Assembly: GCA_000277445.1 (NCBI GenBank)
Contig: AJWJ01000062.1
Location: 1-64,000, forward strand
DNA from: Polysphondylium violaceum
Lineage: Eukaryota; Evosea; Eumycetozoa; Dictyosteliales; Dictyosteliaceae
Direction: 5' to 3'
Length of the DNA: 64,000 bases
Shown here: positions 36,800 to 49,117 of the stretch, piece after piece
Position numbering within the stretch: position 1 is the stretch's first letter
How the letters are laid out: each line of letters starts with the position of its first letter
Translations under genes and position numbers: made by a program
Notes under the pieces: generated by a model
What the model was told of the DNA's origin: nothing
The model's input: the letters and a program-made list of their open reading frames with translations, nothing else
Database searches by the model: none

Positions 36800-37632
36800 A
36801 TGAATTCTTCAAGCATAGAAATAGATAGTGAGGGGGTGGAGAATGAAGATTGTTACTGTGATGTCAGTGTTCCTTTTGGATATGATTGCCATGTGATTGG
36901 TTGTTCGGTTTGTTTTTGTTTTTAAATATTTTCATCACAATCTATTGTTGCATTTTACTTTGGTCTCTTAGAAAAAATAAGAAATCAACTCTATTTATTA
37001 GTATTTTTCATTTGGGGTTTTCTGCATTGTTGGGAACAATTAGACATATTTTGCTCATTTCTAAGGTTAGAAATTTAATTGTAATGGGGTTCTTATTACT
37101 TTTGGTGGTCGCTAGTTTTATTAGTCCCTATTTATGGTTGCTGTTACGGTGGTGTGAATATGTACCAATTCTAAATATCTCGAGAATTATGGAAAAAATA
37201 TTCCCAGTGGTTAGAGTGATAATCATTGTTGCAAATGTTGTTTTATATTTGGGTGTAATTATTGGTACCTGGATTTACTGGCCTGCCAATGTTACAAATA
37301 TTGGAATTAGTTTGTATTCTTGTTTATCAACTCTATGTTTCTTTTTTTTTGGAATTCTCATAAGACAATTTTATAGAAGTTATGTGAGAAATCACCCATT
37401 GGATATTGAAAATTCTGAAAGAATCAAAAATATTTTAAAAATTGTATATATTTCTTGCATATCATCCACTTTAGCTTCTGCATTTATTTGGATTGGAATT
37501 ATTTGGAGACCAACATCTCATTTAGAAAATGCCTTGTGGTTAATTATTTCTAGAGGAACAATCCTGTTAGCAATGTTTTCTTTGCTCTTTTGTTTAAGTC
37601 CAAAATCAAATTCTTCACAAAGTTTCTTATAG
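36800..37632 (+). CDS. Seven-helix membrane protein, apparently frame-broken near its N-terminus
   Basis: An open frame from about 36886 to 37632 encodes seven hydrophobic segments separated by short charged loops. The helices are near [101 protein letters not shown] and [15 protein letters not shown]. This frame has no ATG before 37084. A TGA lies directly ahead at 36883, and no AG acceptor precedes helix 1. An ATG at 36800 opens a different frame of 41 codons ([12 protein letters not shown].., Cys-rich) that overlaps the start of helix 1. A one-base difference would join them. It is either a pseudogene, a sequencing error or a receptor with unseen 5' structure. A receptor-like or TOM1-like fold is possible; I do not recognise the family. 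Confidence 0.5.
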
Positions 37633-37786
37633 CTGATAAAGCAGTCTCCGCATTTTCATATTCACAAAAACCATATTCACGTGATTTCTTTAACTCTTTA
37701 TCCTCTAAAAGTCTAAATGATACTACTTTTCCTACTTCTTGAAATATTTCAATCATTTCCTCACAGCAAAATTTTCTTCTATTCAC
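37621..37786 (-). pseudogene. Truncated copy of a CSTF2 (CstF-64) RNA-recognition motif
   Basis: The minus strand reads [31 protein letters not shown], which is the latter two thirds of the CstF-64 RRM including RNP1 (YGFCEY). The first strand with RNP2 is missing. After SAIRN the match stops at the antisense of the neighbouring membrane-protein stop codon. The 5' side has no RNP2-coding exon or acceptor. It is most likely a fragment left by duplication of the true cstf2 gene, which must lie elsewhere. It does have an ATG at 37786, so a 78-aa product is formally possible. Confidence 0.7.
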
Positions 37787-37909
37787 TTTTGTCTGGTGTG
37801 ACTTAGTGGTTTATTTTAGTGTGAATAAAAAAAAAATAAAAAAATTCGTGGGGCAAAAATTATATGTTTATTTTAATCTTGAGTTCACTTTTACTATATA
37901 TAAAGAATA

Positions 37910-38322
37910 ATGAGCAATAATGATGAAGATAGGCTTAAATGCCAACATTCTGCCTGTTCCCAGAGAAAATCTGGTGAAGGGGTAATATATAGGAGCCAGA
38001 GTTCTCGATCTAATCATTATCGGAACTGCCACCTTTCACCATGCACTTTACCGTGTGACAAATGTAAGAGTAATGTTAGAAAAAGAGATCAAAAAAGATA
38101 AAAAAATATAGAAAACTTCACCTAAGTAGTAATCAAGGGGAGGAGGAGGATGAATCAGGGAGAGTGGTGTACGTCCCATTAGAATCCCAAATTGCAGTCA
38201 TGGCAGATTTGTTCACAGCTAGGTCCCTTTATAATAAAGTGCAAGAGCGGACTAACAAGCGCTGCAACTCTATTGCATTTATATACTATGACTCCATACA
38301 TAATATTAAAAGATATGAATAA
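37910..38322 (+). CDS. Small unknown protein with a C4C..H4H zinc-finger-like motif
   Basis: A TATATATAAAG box lies just ahead of the ATG. Exon 1 (37910-38063) encodes MSNNDEDRLKCQHSAC.., with C-x4-C, 18 residues, then H-x4-H, followed by more Cys (CTLPCDKC if unspliced). A GTAAGA donor at 38064 and a CAAG acceptor at 38137 give a 74-nt intron. The second exon is in phase and reads WEEEDESGRVVYVPLE.. to 38322, for 112 aa. If unspliced, the protein is 63 aa and the coding-like downstream segment is unexplained. Function is unknown; a DNA- or RNA-binding finger is a guess from the spacing. Confidence 0.5.
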
Positions 38323-38535
38323 AAAAATAAAAAAAGTGAAAATCACCCTTTTTTTGAAAATTTTGGAATTTATTTGTATGTAAAAACTTGTTTTTTTGCA
38401 ATTTTTGGACAGTGTGCGATGAAAATTCAAAAAAATAAAAAATTTCATAAAATAAAGTGGGTATGGTTTGTTTATTTTTATTTTATGATGCACATATTGT
38501 CTAATGATTGGTGAGGCATCTGTCTCTGTCAGAGA

Positions 38536-38964
38536 TTAGATACCATAATATGGCATTTCTTGTACAGGATTCTTAGGCCAAAGGTGGATACGATAGTCAT
38601 TGATGCCATCGCTATCGAAATCTTGATTTATCACTTCAATTCTACAATCACCAAAAGGATAAGATTTGCCTTTGTATTCCACAACGACGTTTTTAACCTC
38701 TTTACTTCCTTTCCAAACCTCACTATCACCTTCAAATTTGGCAGGTCCATTAACCATTAGGAAGCAGGGTGGAGGGTTGATCGGGGGGATTGGAAGAACA
38801 CATCCTGTAAAAGAGATTTTCGAAATTTCAAAAGGTTAATATCTATTAAAAAAAGAAAACTATGGTTCAATATACTTACCATTTCCTTTAATTGTATGTT
38901 TTCCATTAGAATCAATTGAAATTGAAATTGGAATTAGAAAAAGACTATAGTCCAATGTACTCAT
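38536..38964 (-). CDS. Small unknown protein
   Basis: Exons 38964-38880 and 38804-38536 join in phase 1 across a 74-nt intron (GTAAGT..TTACAG), giving 117 aa beginning MSTLDYSLFLIPISI. There is a Pro-rich stretch in the middle (LPIPPINPPPC) and an acidic, beta-prone C-terminal half with FDSDGINDYRIHLWP, which resembles a single calcium-loop-like DxDxD turn. No clear signal peptide or transmembrane helix. I do not recognise the family. It lies in a short stretch of lineage-specific genes. Confidence 0.6.
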
Positions 38965-39249
38965 TGTAAATTTTTAAAAAGATTATTTATATTTAATTAT
39001 ATATTTATATTTAAAATTATATTTGCTTAATGAATATGTACAACTAGTTGTTTAAATAGCTTTTGGTTTTGAGCCAAGAATTAAATTAAATTAAATTAAA
39101 AAATCCATAAATAGAAATAGAATTTTGCCAATTCTCACCCCTCGAGATTGTATCACAACCATTGGATCACATTCAAATCTCCCCATAAATGAAAATTCAT
39201 TTAACCTGATAAACTACTAATTTTTATTTAATGTACAAGAGTTTATAAA

Positions 39250-40181
39250 TTAAACTGAAGGAGTTAAAAATCTTTGAGTTGTTAATAATTCATTTTCCTT
39301 TAATTCTTTAACTAATCTATCAATCTTTATATTTGCAAAATTATTTGCATCTGGACCAATGAATAGATGTAGTGGAGCTTTAGATGCACTTTCTGTCACC
39401 TCCAACACGATTTCTGCAAATTTAGTTGGATCCTTATATTCTAAATTGTTTACCAACTCATGGGTTTTTTTATAAATTGCGCTATATTTCTCTTTGAGAT
39501 CACGTGCTGCAGGTTTCATTCCTGAACCAAAAGAAGAGGCAAATGACCCTGAGTTTATAATTGTAACCTTTATACCTAAATCTGTTATTGTTTTTTTAAA
39601 TAATTAGTATGAATAAAAGAGTACATATACGCAATTTTATTATATTTACCCTCGACTTCTTCAGCATAGGATTCACTTAATCCATCCATGGCAAATTTAG
39701 TGGCATTATATGCAGAATTTGATGGAATTGGATGGAATCCACCAAATGATGATACCATAAACACATGACTTCCCTTTACCAAATACTCGGTAACGTGTCT
39801 TAACACTGAAGCACTAGCAAAAAAGTTTATATCAAAGAGAGAACGGAGATTTTCATCAGATATTTCTTCTGTGACACCAGCAATACCAAACCCAGCGTTT
39901 GAAAACACTACATCAATACGACCAAAGTGTTGATATACTTGGTCTATTGTCTCCTTGATTTTTTTATCATCAAGTAAATCATTCTCTAATGCAAGGAATC
40001 TTGATTCATCATGAATATTAAATACTTTTAACAGATTATCTTTGGATCTTGATGTGGCTGCTATTTTATAGCCAGCACTTATGAATTGTTTAGTTACTGA
40101 TAGCCCAATACCAGAGCTTGCACCAATGATAAAGAAGACTTTGTCATTATTATTTTTATTATTAGTAATTATTGGTTCCAT
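39250..40181 (-). CDS. Short-chain dehydrogenase/reductase (SDR)
   Basis: Classical SDR oxidoreductase of unknown substrate. Exons 40181-39650 and 39581-39250 join in phase 1 across a 68-nt intron; 287 aa. The cofactor loop is GASSGIG (20-26), with TSRS after beta-2. FSNAGFGIAG is the NAG motif, Ser is in FMVSSFGG (about 144-145) and the catalytic YNATK is Y158/K162. The C-terminal half (INSGSFASSF..FIGPDANN) is like the bacterial and fungal NADP-dependent members. No membrane anchor or targeting signal is seen. The next gene (focadhesin) is on the same strand but separated by about 350 bp and independent. Confidence 0.9.
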
Positions 40182-40530
40182 TTTATTTGTAGAAAATGAT
40201 ATGTTTATATTGAAAGAATTATTATTATTGTTGTTGTTGTTGTTTGTTAATGAAAAAACTAATGAAGTTGGTTTCTATTTATATTAAAACCATCAATGAT
40301 CGATCATCTTTGTCTTGCATATTTCAATATATCAAATCAGACTAAATCTTCTAAGAACATCTTCTAAGAAGGTTTTTACATTTTTGTAAAAAAATTTTTT
40401 TAACGAAATTGGAATTTTTATGAGTTTTCATACACATTTTGAAAAAAAAAAAAAATACCAACCACAACCCATAATTTAAAAAAGGGATAGAATTTATAGT
40501 TATGGGTTTTATCAAAAAAAAAAGGGATAT
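40182..40530. other. Spacer between SDR start and focadhesin 3' end
   Basis: About 350 bp. It holds a TTG-type repeat near 40220-40240 in the SDR leader and a 9-bp inverted repeat, AACCCATAA (40466-40474) with TTATGGGTT (40500-40508). The string AAAAAAGGGATA occurs twice (about 40479 and 40517). These lie just beyond the focadhesin stop and could shape its 3' end. Confidence 0.4.
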
Positions 40531-43500
40531 TTAATTTATTAATTTATATAAGGTATATAGAGATACAGAGCTATTTCTATTATTGTTTACTGAAGCAGCA
40601 TCTGAAGGGGATGGGGATTGCACATTTATATTTGATAGAGAAAGAATACAACCAAAAAGAATTGTTTTAGTTTGAATATCCATAGTTGAAACTTTGTTTT
40701 GTAAAATGGTTACAAGTTTGTTTTTAGTATCGTTGACATTAAGTTGCAACTCTTTGTGTGGTAATTTAAATAATAAACTTAAATAATAAGCCAAGTTTAT
40801 ATAGTTTTTAGTATTTAAAGATGCCTAATAGTAGTTTTAATATTAAGGGGTCAGTATAAGATCATCATTATTATATTATTATACATACATTATTTAATTG
40901 ATTAAATAAAGATTTAATAATCAACTTGTTGTCAAGTTTATCAATAATTAAACCAGATAAAATTTCCAAACCAATCATTTGTTGTTGAGAGTTTGATAAG
41001 AGGATTGAGTCTAATAAATCGATAAATATTGATTTAAAAGAGATATCTGTGGATGAGGAGAGGGGTTGAATGTAAATTAAATTTACTAGAGACAAAACTT
41101 TGTTTAATTGATCACCGGCAGTACAAGAGAAACACCATGATTTAATTTTATAGAAATGTGATAAAGATATTTTACCAAATGTACCACAGCCCAACACCAA
41201 GACATAGAGATAAATATTTCTGGCGTCATTTTCAAGGTTGATAATTGAATTTGAAAGATTAAATGTTGATAAAAGTAATGGAGTAGGAAGATATCTCAGT
41301 GATTCTTTGGCAATGTTGAGTAGATTGATATTTTCAACACAAAGAGCGCCACCCTCAAATGGAGATGGAAGGTTTTTGATATTTGAAGCGATAAAATTGA
41401 ATATGTGCTCTTTGACTTGAGTTGAAAGATTTGATAGCTTGGATGGATCCAAACAATCTTTAAAGACATTCCAAATTAGCTGTAAATTTTTAATATTGCT
41501 ACCATCATGATACAATACCAATGTTTTGTTGGAAATGTTGGTCATGATATCATCAAATATAGAAACTACACGAGTGGATGGCAATTGATGGATACATTTG
41601 GATAAAGATTCAATGAGGGAAATTTGGACGTCAATTGGTAGTGATTTGAATGTTGATAAACTAAACCATTCGGAAATGTTGATAGAGAGATTAGAAAGAC
41701 TAGCATTGGTTGCAGAAAAGATAATACATTGGATTTTGGTCTTGGGGGACGATGCATTGTAGATCTTTTTAATAATTGATCCCCAATTTACAATTGGAAG
41801 TTGAGATGAATCCTTGATACCATTGAGAATAGCGACGCAGGACTCCATTACATTGTCTTTTTGTTTTGGTGTTGTAAGGATTTTGAAAAGTGATTTAATA
41901 TAGGTGTCTGCTGGGAGATGATCCAAGTTTTCTGGAACATCTGAACCGACACCAATACTTTGATTCAATGGTATGGAAATGGATCCCAATACCCAAGCAG
42001 CATATCTAATAAGCTTACTGTCGGCATAATCTTTGTATAAATTAATAATGCTAGAGATGATGTCATTGATGAGCGATTGGAAATCTTTTCTAATGGATGG
42101 TGTTGAATTCACCAAATCCAATACAAATGAATCGAGTTTACCAGAAATTATGGATGAAGGATACTGAGAAAACATTGGACTGCCCAATAAAACGCCAGAA
42201 CTGAAAATACAGGATATTAAATCAACAGATGTAGATTCATTGGGTTGAGATAGTTTGACAAGATATTGGCCGCTTAAAAGAGTAGAAATGGTTTCAATTT
42301 GTAAATTATTGTAACCATTTCTTAAAAGATTTTGAATTAAACTTGTATAGGCAATACCAAGATAAATGGACAAAGTTTTGTGTTGAGTGTATGATTCAAG
42401 AGTTTGTTTAAACCATTTCAAATGATCTTCTACAACGGATTGATTGACAATGGATAATTTAAAGCAACTGGATAAAATGGTTGCAAAAGAGATAGACATA
42501 CAACCAAATTGAATAGCGTCTGACTCAATCCAGCTCTTTTCGGCATTTATAAATTTCTTGACAAACATTTGATAGATATTATCCATATTTTTAGTCATTG
42601 AAAGACTCTCCATCGATGGAATACAATAACCAATGGATAATATTATATAGGACAAGAGTTGTTGATGACTAGTTTCATTAGTTGACATGATTTCATTGAA
42701 TTGGTCAAAGATAAAGTTATTGATTTCAATGACTCTAGTTTTATCCTGTCTGCTCTCCAATTTCAATGACAATTGGGAAGATGTGATTGCAAGTGATAGA
42801 TAGCAACTAGATCTAATGTTTTCGTCGAGATGTTGATCAACACAAGCAAATCTAAGTGAATCTATACACTCTTGAACCAAAAGACTATCTTCCAAGAGAC
42901 AGGGCAATAATATACCAAGACCCAAGTAGGCAGCTGATCTAATGAGGTCAGTGTTTCCAGTGAACAGGGTATTGTGATTTGAAATCCAATCCAATAGCAA
43001 TGTAACTATGGATTCAAATTTAGCATAACAACTCGAGGAAACGGTGTGGGCCAACATCACCAGAGCAAATACAGAGTTTTCAGCTTGCACACCAGAGGGA
43101 TTGGCATTTAATGATTCCAAAAGAATCTCTTTGATATCATCAAATATCTTTTCATTGAGTTCTTTGGGCGACAAAACAGGGCCATTTCTATTGCTTGGTA
43201 GAGATTGTCTCATGAGATCGTATTTCTTAAAGGAGATAAAACACTCATTCATAAATCTAGACCAGCCGCCAATAGACATGATCTTGTTGATTAAATCTCT
43301 CGAGTTGTCCATGTATTCCAAGCATTCGCTTAGGAGGGATAAAGAGGTTTTATAGTTTACAAGAATTTCTTTCTTTGACTCTTTTTGATCACTGCCAGAT
43401 GTAGAGTTGGAATAGCTCCACAACAAACCGCCCAACACACCGCTCTTGATACCCGCTCTCGAGTCTGACTTGATGTCGTTTTGAAGCAACTCTGATACTC

Positions 43501-46083
43501 GAGTGATTTGTGAGCCCAATGTGATAGATTTGGTTTGTTTCATATTCATGTGGGCAGTCTTGAGGGATCTCTTTTGTTGCAACTCCAACTCGAGTAAATT
43601 GGTCAAGAGTTTGTTTAAATTGTCATCGACAATGTCGCTGTTGCCCAAGGTCTCTAACAATTGATTGGCGTGCATTTGAATTCTTTCCAAGAGCTCTTGG
43701 TTCTCCAAGACCTGGAGATATTGGGAGAGAGTGTAATAGGCTTTGGATTGGACAGAGGGGTTGGTGTGTTTGGTAAGGTTAAAGATTCTCTTGAATATGT
43801 CAGACACAACGTCAATGGTCTTTTCGTCCAATTGGGATTTAGCTTGGCAATCGATGGTGCCTTGGAGGAAAAAGTCGAGAAGATGCTCGAGGACCATGGG
43901 CGAACGCTTGGTGCTATCAAAACCCTCTTCGGCGCCCAAATTCTTTTTGATTACATTCCAAGCGCTGGTGAAGGACAACACCTCGTTTTTACAAAGACTG
44001 GTAAGAGCATCGAGAGAAAGAGACAAAGTGGTTGGATGAGTGTCTTTGCAAAGAAATTGAGAGAGAGGTTGGATGAGTTCTTGACCTTGATCGGGATCCA
44101 ATTCACAGATATCTTTGATAGTGGCGGCAGCGGCAACTCTCTCTTCAAGGTGACTCTCGGGATTTTGGGCAGAGTTGGCAACGATGGCGTAGATCATCTC
44201 TTGGATCTTTGGCAAGATCTTGTCATTGGATCTATAGAGTTTGGCGTAGACCCTCAAGAGAACAGAAGAGATTGAATCATTGGTTGTCGACAAAGAACCA
44301 AGTATCTTTACAACACTACCAAAACAAAGCTTGTGTTTGGTTAATTTAGTGATATTCTCCATGATGGATAAAATGGCTTGACTGTTTTCCTGTCTTTGTA
44401 AGAGGTAAAAGTAAATTGGAACCAAAGAGATTGAATCAATAGACTCTGTGCTGATGTCTGGCAATAATTCAACAGTCTTGATTACAACTAGAGATTGTTG
44501 ATTAAATAAAACATAGGGCGATAAAAAGAATATCAACAATTCATTATTAAAACAATGATGGTTGCTATCCAATTCCTTTGATTCCTCTGCCAAAGATGAT
44601 TCTATGGTTGAGAGTAAATTGGAATGTACAATATCAAGCCATTTAATCATTTCCTTCTCGCTCCATTGAATTGATTCATTATAAAGCTTCCATCCCTGAT
44701 TAATTAAATTGATTTGATTATTTAAATAAATATCAATCTCTATTGTTGCTGTTGTTGTTGTTGTTGATTTACTACTATTAATATCATTTATCATATTTTC
44801 AATAGTCTTTAATAATGATTTCAATGAATCTAAAGTTTGATTAGAGAGGATATTGTATTTGGAGGAATTGGAAATCATTCTAATCAAGGGTAAAATAAAT
44901 AATTGAAGATACTCTGTCGTCAAAGTATCTGGTGAAATGGCTGGATTTGGTGAATCGATTGATTTCTGAATTAAATCGATAATCTTTTGTTGAAAGCTAG
45001 ATAGTGTTGATGGGAGAACGGCAAATAATACGACAACAATGGGTGCATTGATTGATTGGCTACGTGTATGACTTTGCTGCCACATGATCGTTGGATATGA
45101 TGATACCAACATCTCTAAATTATTTAAACAAGACTTTTGTAATGCACTAGTACTACTATTACTATTGTTATCAGAGTCACTGACAAATACTTGTGCTTGG
45201 TAATATGCGAGTGAGAGTATTGATTTTGTAAATACATCTTGACTACTACCCATCACTATACCTCGCGAACAAACTAAATTCACGATATCTTTGCTGTATT
45301 CCAAAACTATTTTAATTGGACAAGTGTAGAGAAAGAGGATAGACGAGAGAACAGATACAATCTCTAAATACAACGACATATCGTTGGTCATGTATGCTAT
45401 TTTAACAAGAGATTTGTGCAAGAGACATGTATCCAACGGTCTTTCATTATTGAGTAACAATACTACAAATACATGTTTGAGAAACTTGAATCGCTGCAAT
45501 ATGATCGATGATGGTTGTTCTCTATCCAACAACAATTGATCCAACAAATCATCTATATTGGTGTAAATGTATTGTTCAACGATTGGTTTCTTTACTAAAT
45601 TAATTAAAGGTGCTGAGGGATTATAATCACTATTGTTGTTGGTATTCTTTTGACTAGGGTTTGTTTGTTGTTTGGACATCATATAATCCAAATTCATTGA
45701 TAAATTAAAACATGTTTCAATAATTAATGATACTGAATCATTGCTGACTGATGATACTGAATCTAATAAATGATTAATTAAACTTTCTCTAGAATATTTC
45801 TTTAATTCAACTAATTTAATCAACTACATAAATATTTATATATTAGTATTTATATTACTATAAAATAATAAAGTAAAATAATACATACACAAGATATACT
45901 AGTTTCAACGACATGAATTGATGGATTAAATATTGATTGCAATAATTGATTCAAGTACTGATCAAATATAGGTACAGATTTCTCATTGATGATCCATTCA
46001 TACAACTGGAGAATAGAATCACTTTTAATCTGATAATGATCAATCTCTAATTTATTCTTTAATAATTTTAATTTTGATTCCAT
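40531..46083 (-). CDS. Focadhesin (FOCAD) homolog, alpha-solenoid protein
   Basis: Large HEAT/ARM-like helical protein matching focadhesin, linked in animals to focal adhesions and, more recently, to the Ski mRNA-decay complex. Three exons (46083-45889, 45823-40889, 40824-40531) join in phase 0 across 65- and 64-nt introns. The protein is 1807 aa, nearly the same as human FOCAD (1801). The whole chain is amphipathic helical repeats without transmembrane helices. A segment near one third of the length (LDALTSLCKNEVLSFTSAWN) has the pattern of the FOCAD DUF3730 region. Identification rests on length, fold and this local similarity. Another ARM-repeat protein cannot be fully excluded. Confidence 0.72.
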
Positions 46084-46450
46084 TTCTAGAGTATATCATA
46101 GAAATGATGGATGATCACTTTAGCTATCGACGATCAAATAAAATGAAATTGAGAAAAAATGAAAAAAAAAAAAAAAAAAAAAAAATACTTAAAACTCTAT
46201 ATTTTAATATTCGTTAGTTAACTCTATTCATAGTATTTTGACAAATATTTTATATTATATATTGTTTTATTAATTTAAATAGAGATACTAATCTCATTGT
46301 GGTTCTCTTTTTATTCCATGCGACACCCACTCCACCAATTTTCAAATAAAAAAAAAAACGGATCAAAAAAAAATCTTAAAACTTTTTATAAAATTTGATT
46401 ATTTAGCAACACACAAACTAGAATCTAGTCAATTCATATATATATAAACA
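46084..46450. promoter_or_regulatory. Divergent promoter region
   Basis: About 370 bp between focadhesin and the small unknown gene at 46451. It has an A run at about 46162-46187 and a TATATATATAAA string ending a few bases before the 46451 ATG, which fits a TATA or leader element. Confidence 0.45.
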
Positions 46451-46862
46451 ATGTCAGATTACAACTTAATTGTATGTACATACCTTGTTTGTTTGTTTCA
46501 ATGTCAATGTGATGACCAAGTGTAATATAAACAGTAAATTAACAATATCGATATAATTATAGATTGTTCTTCCAAATGGTGCTCGTATTAAGCAATTCAT
46601 GAACAATGATGTAAATATGACCCAACTTAAAAACATCGTCATCAATGCACTTCCTGGTGTTCCTCAAGAAAAGATTACACTTTCTCTTAGCAGTGACCCA
46701 AAAGAAGTAAACAAAATCGTTAAAGCTATTGGTTGGACTAAATTCCTTTTAATTGATTGTGTAAAGAGACAATATCCATTAGGCTTTGTTAACAACTCTT
46801 CTATTGAATTTAATGATGGTTCCGATAGTTTTATTATGAAACTATATGTCACTGTTAAATAG
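46451..46862 (+). CDS. Small unknown protein, beta-grasp-like
   Basis: Exon 1 (46451-46471, MSDYNLI) joins in phase 0 to 46563-46862 across a 91-nt GTATGT..TATAG intron, giving 106 aa. The start IVLPNGARIKQFMNND and the alternation of beta and helical segments suggest a ubiquitin-like or DIX/PB1-like fold, but no signature motif is present. No signal peptide. The AACAATG context and TATA-like string upstream support expression. Function unknown. Confidence 0.68.
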
Positions 46863-47065
46863 ACACCAAGTGATAACAATATCGCGATCGATAGATATAA
46901 AAGATATCACTTTGTACTTTAATTGTATACTAATAATAATAAACAAGAATTCTACCAAGAATAGAATCCTCTTTCCAAAAAAGACAACAGATGTCTAAAA
47001 GTCTTTTGTTTTTTCTTCATGTCTAAAAGTCTTTTTTTTTTCCTTTTTTATTTATTATTGATGAC

Positions 47066-48334
47066 TTAGATTAAACCAGAAAAGTTTGTAAGGTCCCAAA
47101 TTAAATCAGAGACAGAGATTACTCTTAGAGGAATTTGAGCAATACCAGCTTGAACTGTTTCTTTGGTTAAATAAATTCTATGTACTTTGTGAGCGGCAAT
47201 TCTACCAATGGCTTCTTTTAAACGTGTTTTTGGATCACACATTAAAGGTTGTCTTAATGGAACTGGATATGCACTACCAACGTTTGGAACAAAGAATTGG
47301 TAGATTGGTTGAAGTAATTTAGATAAATCCATCTTTATATACTTTGAGTCCATGACAGAGATGTTATCTACTAACTCACCATTATCACCTATGACTGGAA
47401 TACCATAGATGTTATTGTCGGCCATTAATCTAAATGCATCGATGGCTAATTTTTTATGATTAATAGTAACCAATGGTTTATTATGATGTCTATGAATTAA
47501 ACTTAGATCCTCTAACTGAAAATTATATATTATGTTAGTATTGTTCAATAATATCCTTTTATATTACTTACTTGCAATTCACCATAATCACCTAAAACTT
47601 GATTCTATTTTAAAAAAAAAGTTAATACTAATAATATTTTATAAAGAGAATATTGAATAATATGCATACATGTTTATCAATCCATTTTAAGAGGGAAAGT
47701 TGAGAAACTACTTGTAGGTTCATTTGATCGTTTGGATCTAAAGCTACACAAACCCTGTGGAATTTCTTTTCAAACAATTCCAAAAGCATTCCTACATTTT
47801 CATTTCTGGTAATCATTGGACAAGTTCTAATAAATTGACCGTCTTTTTAATTGCTGTTTATTAATACAATGCTATTGTTTTTAATATTTTTATCAAGTCT
47901 GCTAAACTTACTACTATTAGTTAAAATATTTCTAATGGAAATATCAAATTCACTTAGTTTGATCAATTTATTTTCCCTGTCAAAAAGTGATACAAAATAT
48001 CTAACAAAATCTTTGATATCAATTATTGATACCCATTGGTTACTTTTCTTACAATAGACGGGACAACTCAAAATAGATTGATCACACAGTTTCTAATTTT
48101 ATTGATGTTAATAATTGTAAAAATAAAAGCATTATGATCAAACTCTATACGTACTTGAAAAGCATTTTTAATAGGTTCATCAGCGTCTACCCAAACCAAA
48201 GGCTTTCCATTCAAATCATTGATAATGCCCAATTCAGAGATTGGTTTACTAAGAAATGATTCAAACTCTTTACTTTTACGAATATTTGGTTCGACTGAAT
48301 GACGAAAGCTATTATTATTAATTGAAGTTGACAT
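47066..48334 (-). CDS. Four-CBS-domain protein, AMPK-gamma/SNF4-like
   Basis: Five exons (48334-48155, 48092-47912, 47842-47670, 47604-47572, 47515-47066) join in consistent phase to 338 aa, the size of AMPK gamma/SNF4 (about 320-330). The second intron (47843-47911) removes an in-frame TAA and leaves NGQFIRTCPMITRNENVG in frame, which supports the model. CBS-like units are visible: KPLVWVDADEPIKNAFQ; PMITRNENVGMLLELF with VSQLSLLKWI; VTINHKKLAIDAFRLMADNNIYGIP; and DPKTRLKEAIGRIAAHKVHRIYL ending ISVSDLIWDL. These would bind adenine nucleotides. Whether it is a true AMPK subunit or another sensor is not decidable here. Confidence 0.78.
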
Positions 48335-49117
48335 ATTTTAGATTTATAATATATAAATTTTATCTAATATGAGATGTTTTTTTTTAATACTAAATTTATA
48401 TAATTATATTTATGAATGTTATGTTATTAAATTTTATTTTGGGCAACGAAAAATGAATTTAATTTATACACCCACACCCCACACTATTATTTATTAAATT
48501 TTTGAAATTTGTGGTAAATGGAGATTTTTACAAAATTTCAAGCAAAACAAAAAAGATATTTATATGAAAATGGACAAATTTCCTCGGCTTTTCTGTTTTG
48601 ATTGGAATGTGAGATGGTGGTTAAAGAGAGGATGTCTATGATAATAATAAAGTCACATGCATTTATATGTATTGTAAAATATAGTACACTTTGGGTGGCA
48701 CCCCAAACACAGCAATGCTGGGTCCTACTGACAGCCTCACAGGCATATCATAGATCTGGGTGGGTTCTAAAATTGGTGCACCAGAAGAGCTTATCTGTGC
48801 TTTCCAATGTCATTTTCGGGGGTTTATTTTCCTTGTTGGTGCTACAAAATACGAATATTGTGAGTGATTGATTCGTATTTTCCCTATATAACCTGTACTA
48901 TAGATTATAGAAATATTTGGTCAATTATTAATATCTCGTTATGTTTTGGGGCGTGTCCTATTTATGTTACAAATATAGACATTGTTTTAAAACAGAAACT
49001 CAAGAAATAAGTAAAAACTTTTTATTAATTTTATTGATTTGATGATATGAAATGTGGGGTGGGAAATCTTTTAATAAATTTTTTTTTTTTTTTTTCTTCC
49101 AAAATGACCCTTCAAAA

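Noticed and set aside
38190-38300. Possible tRNA-like or structured RNA in less AT-rich DNA
   Set aside because: No A/B boxes or cloverleaf could be drawn; the segment is better explained as the second exon of the small gene at 37910.
47843-47911. In-frame TAA in the CBS-domain protein
   Set aside because: It lies inside a 69-nt intron with GTAAGT donor and AAAAG acceptor; splicing keeps phase and the CBS sequence.
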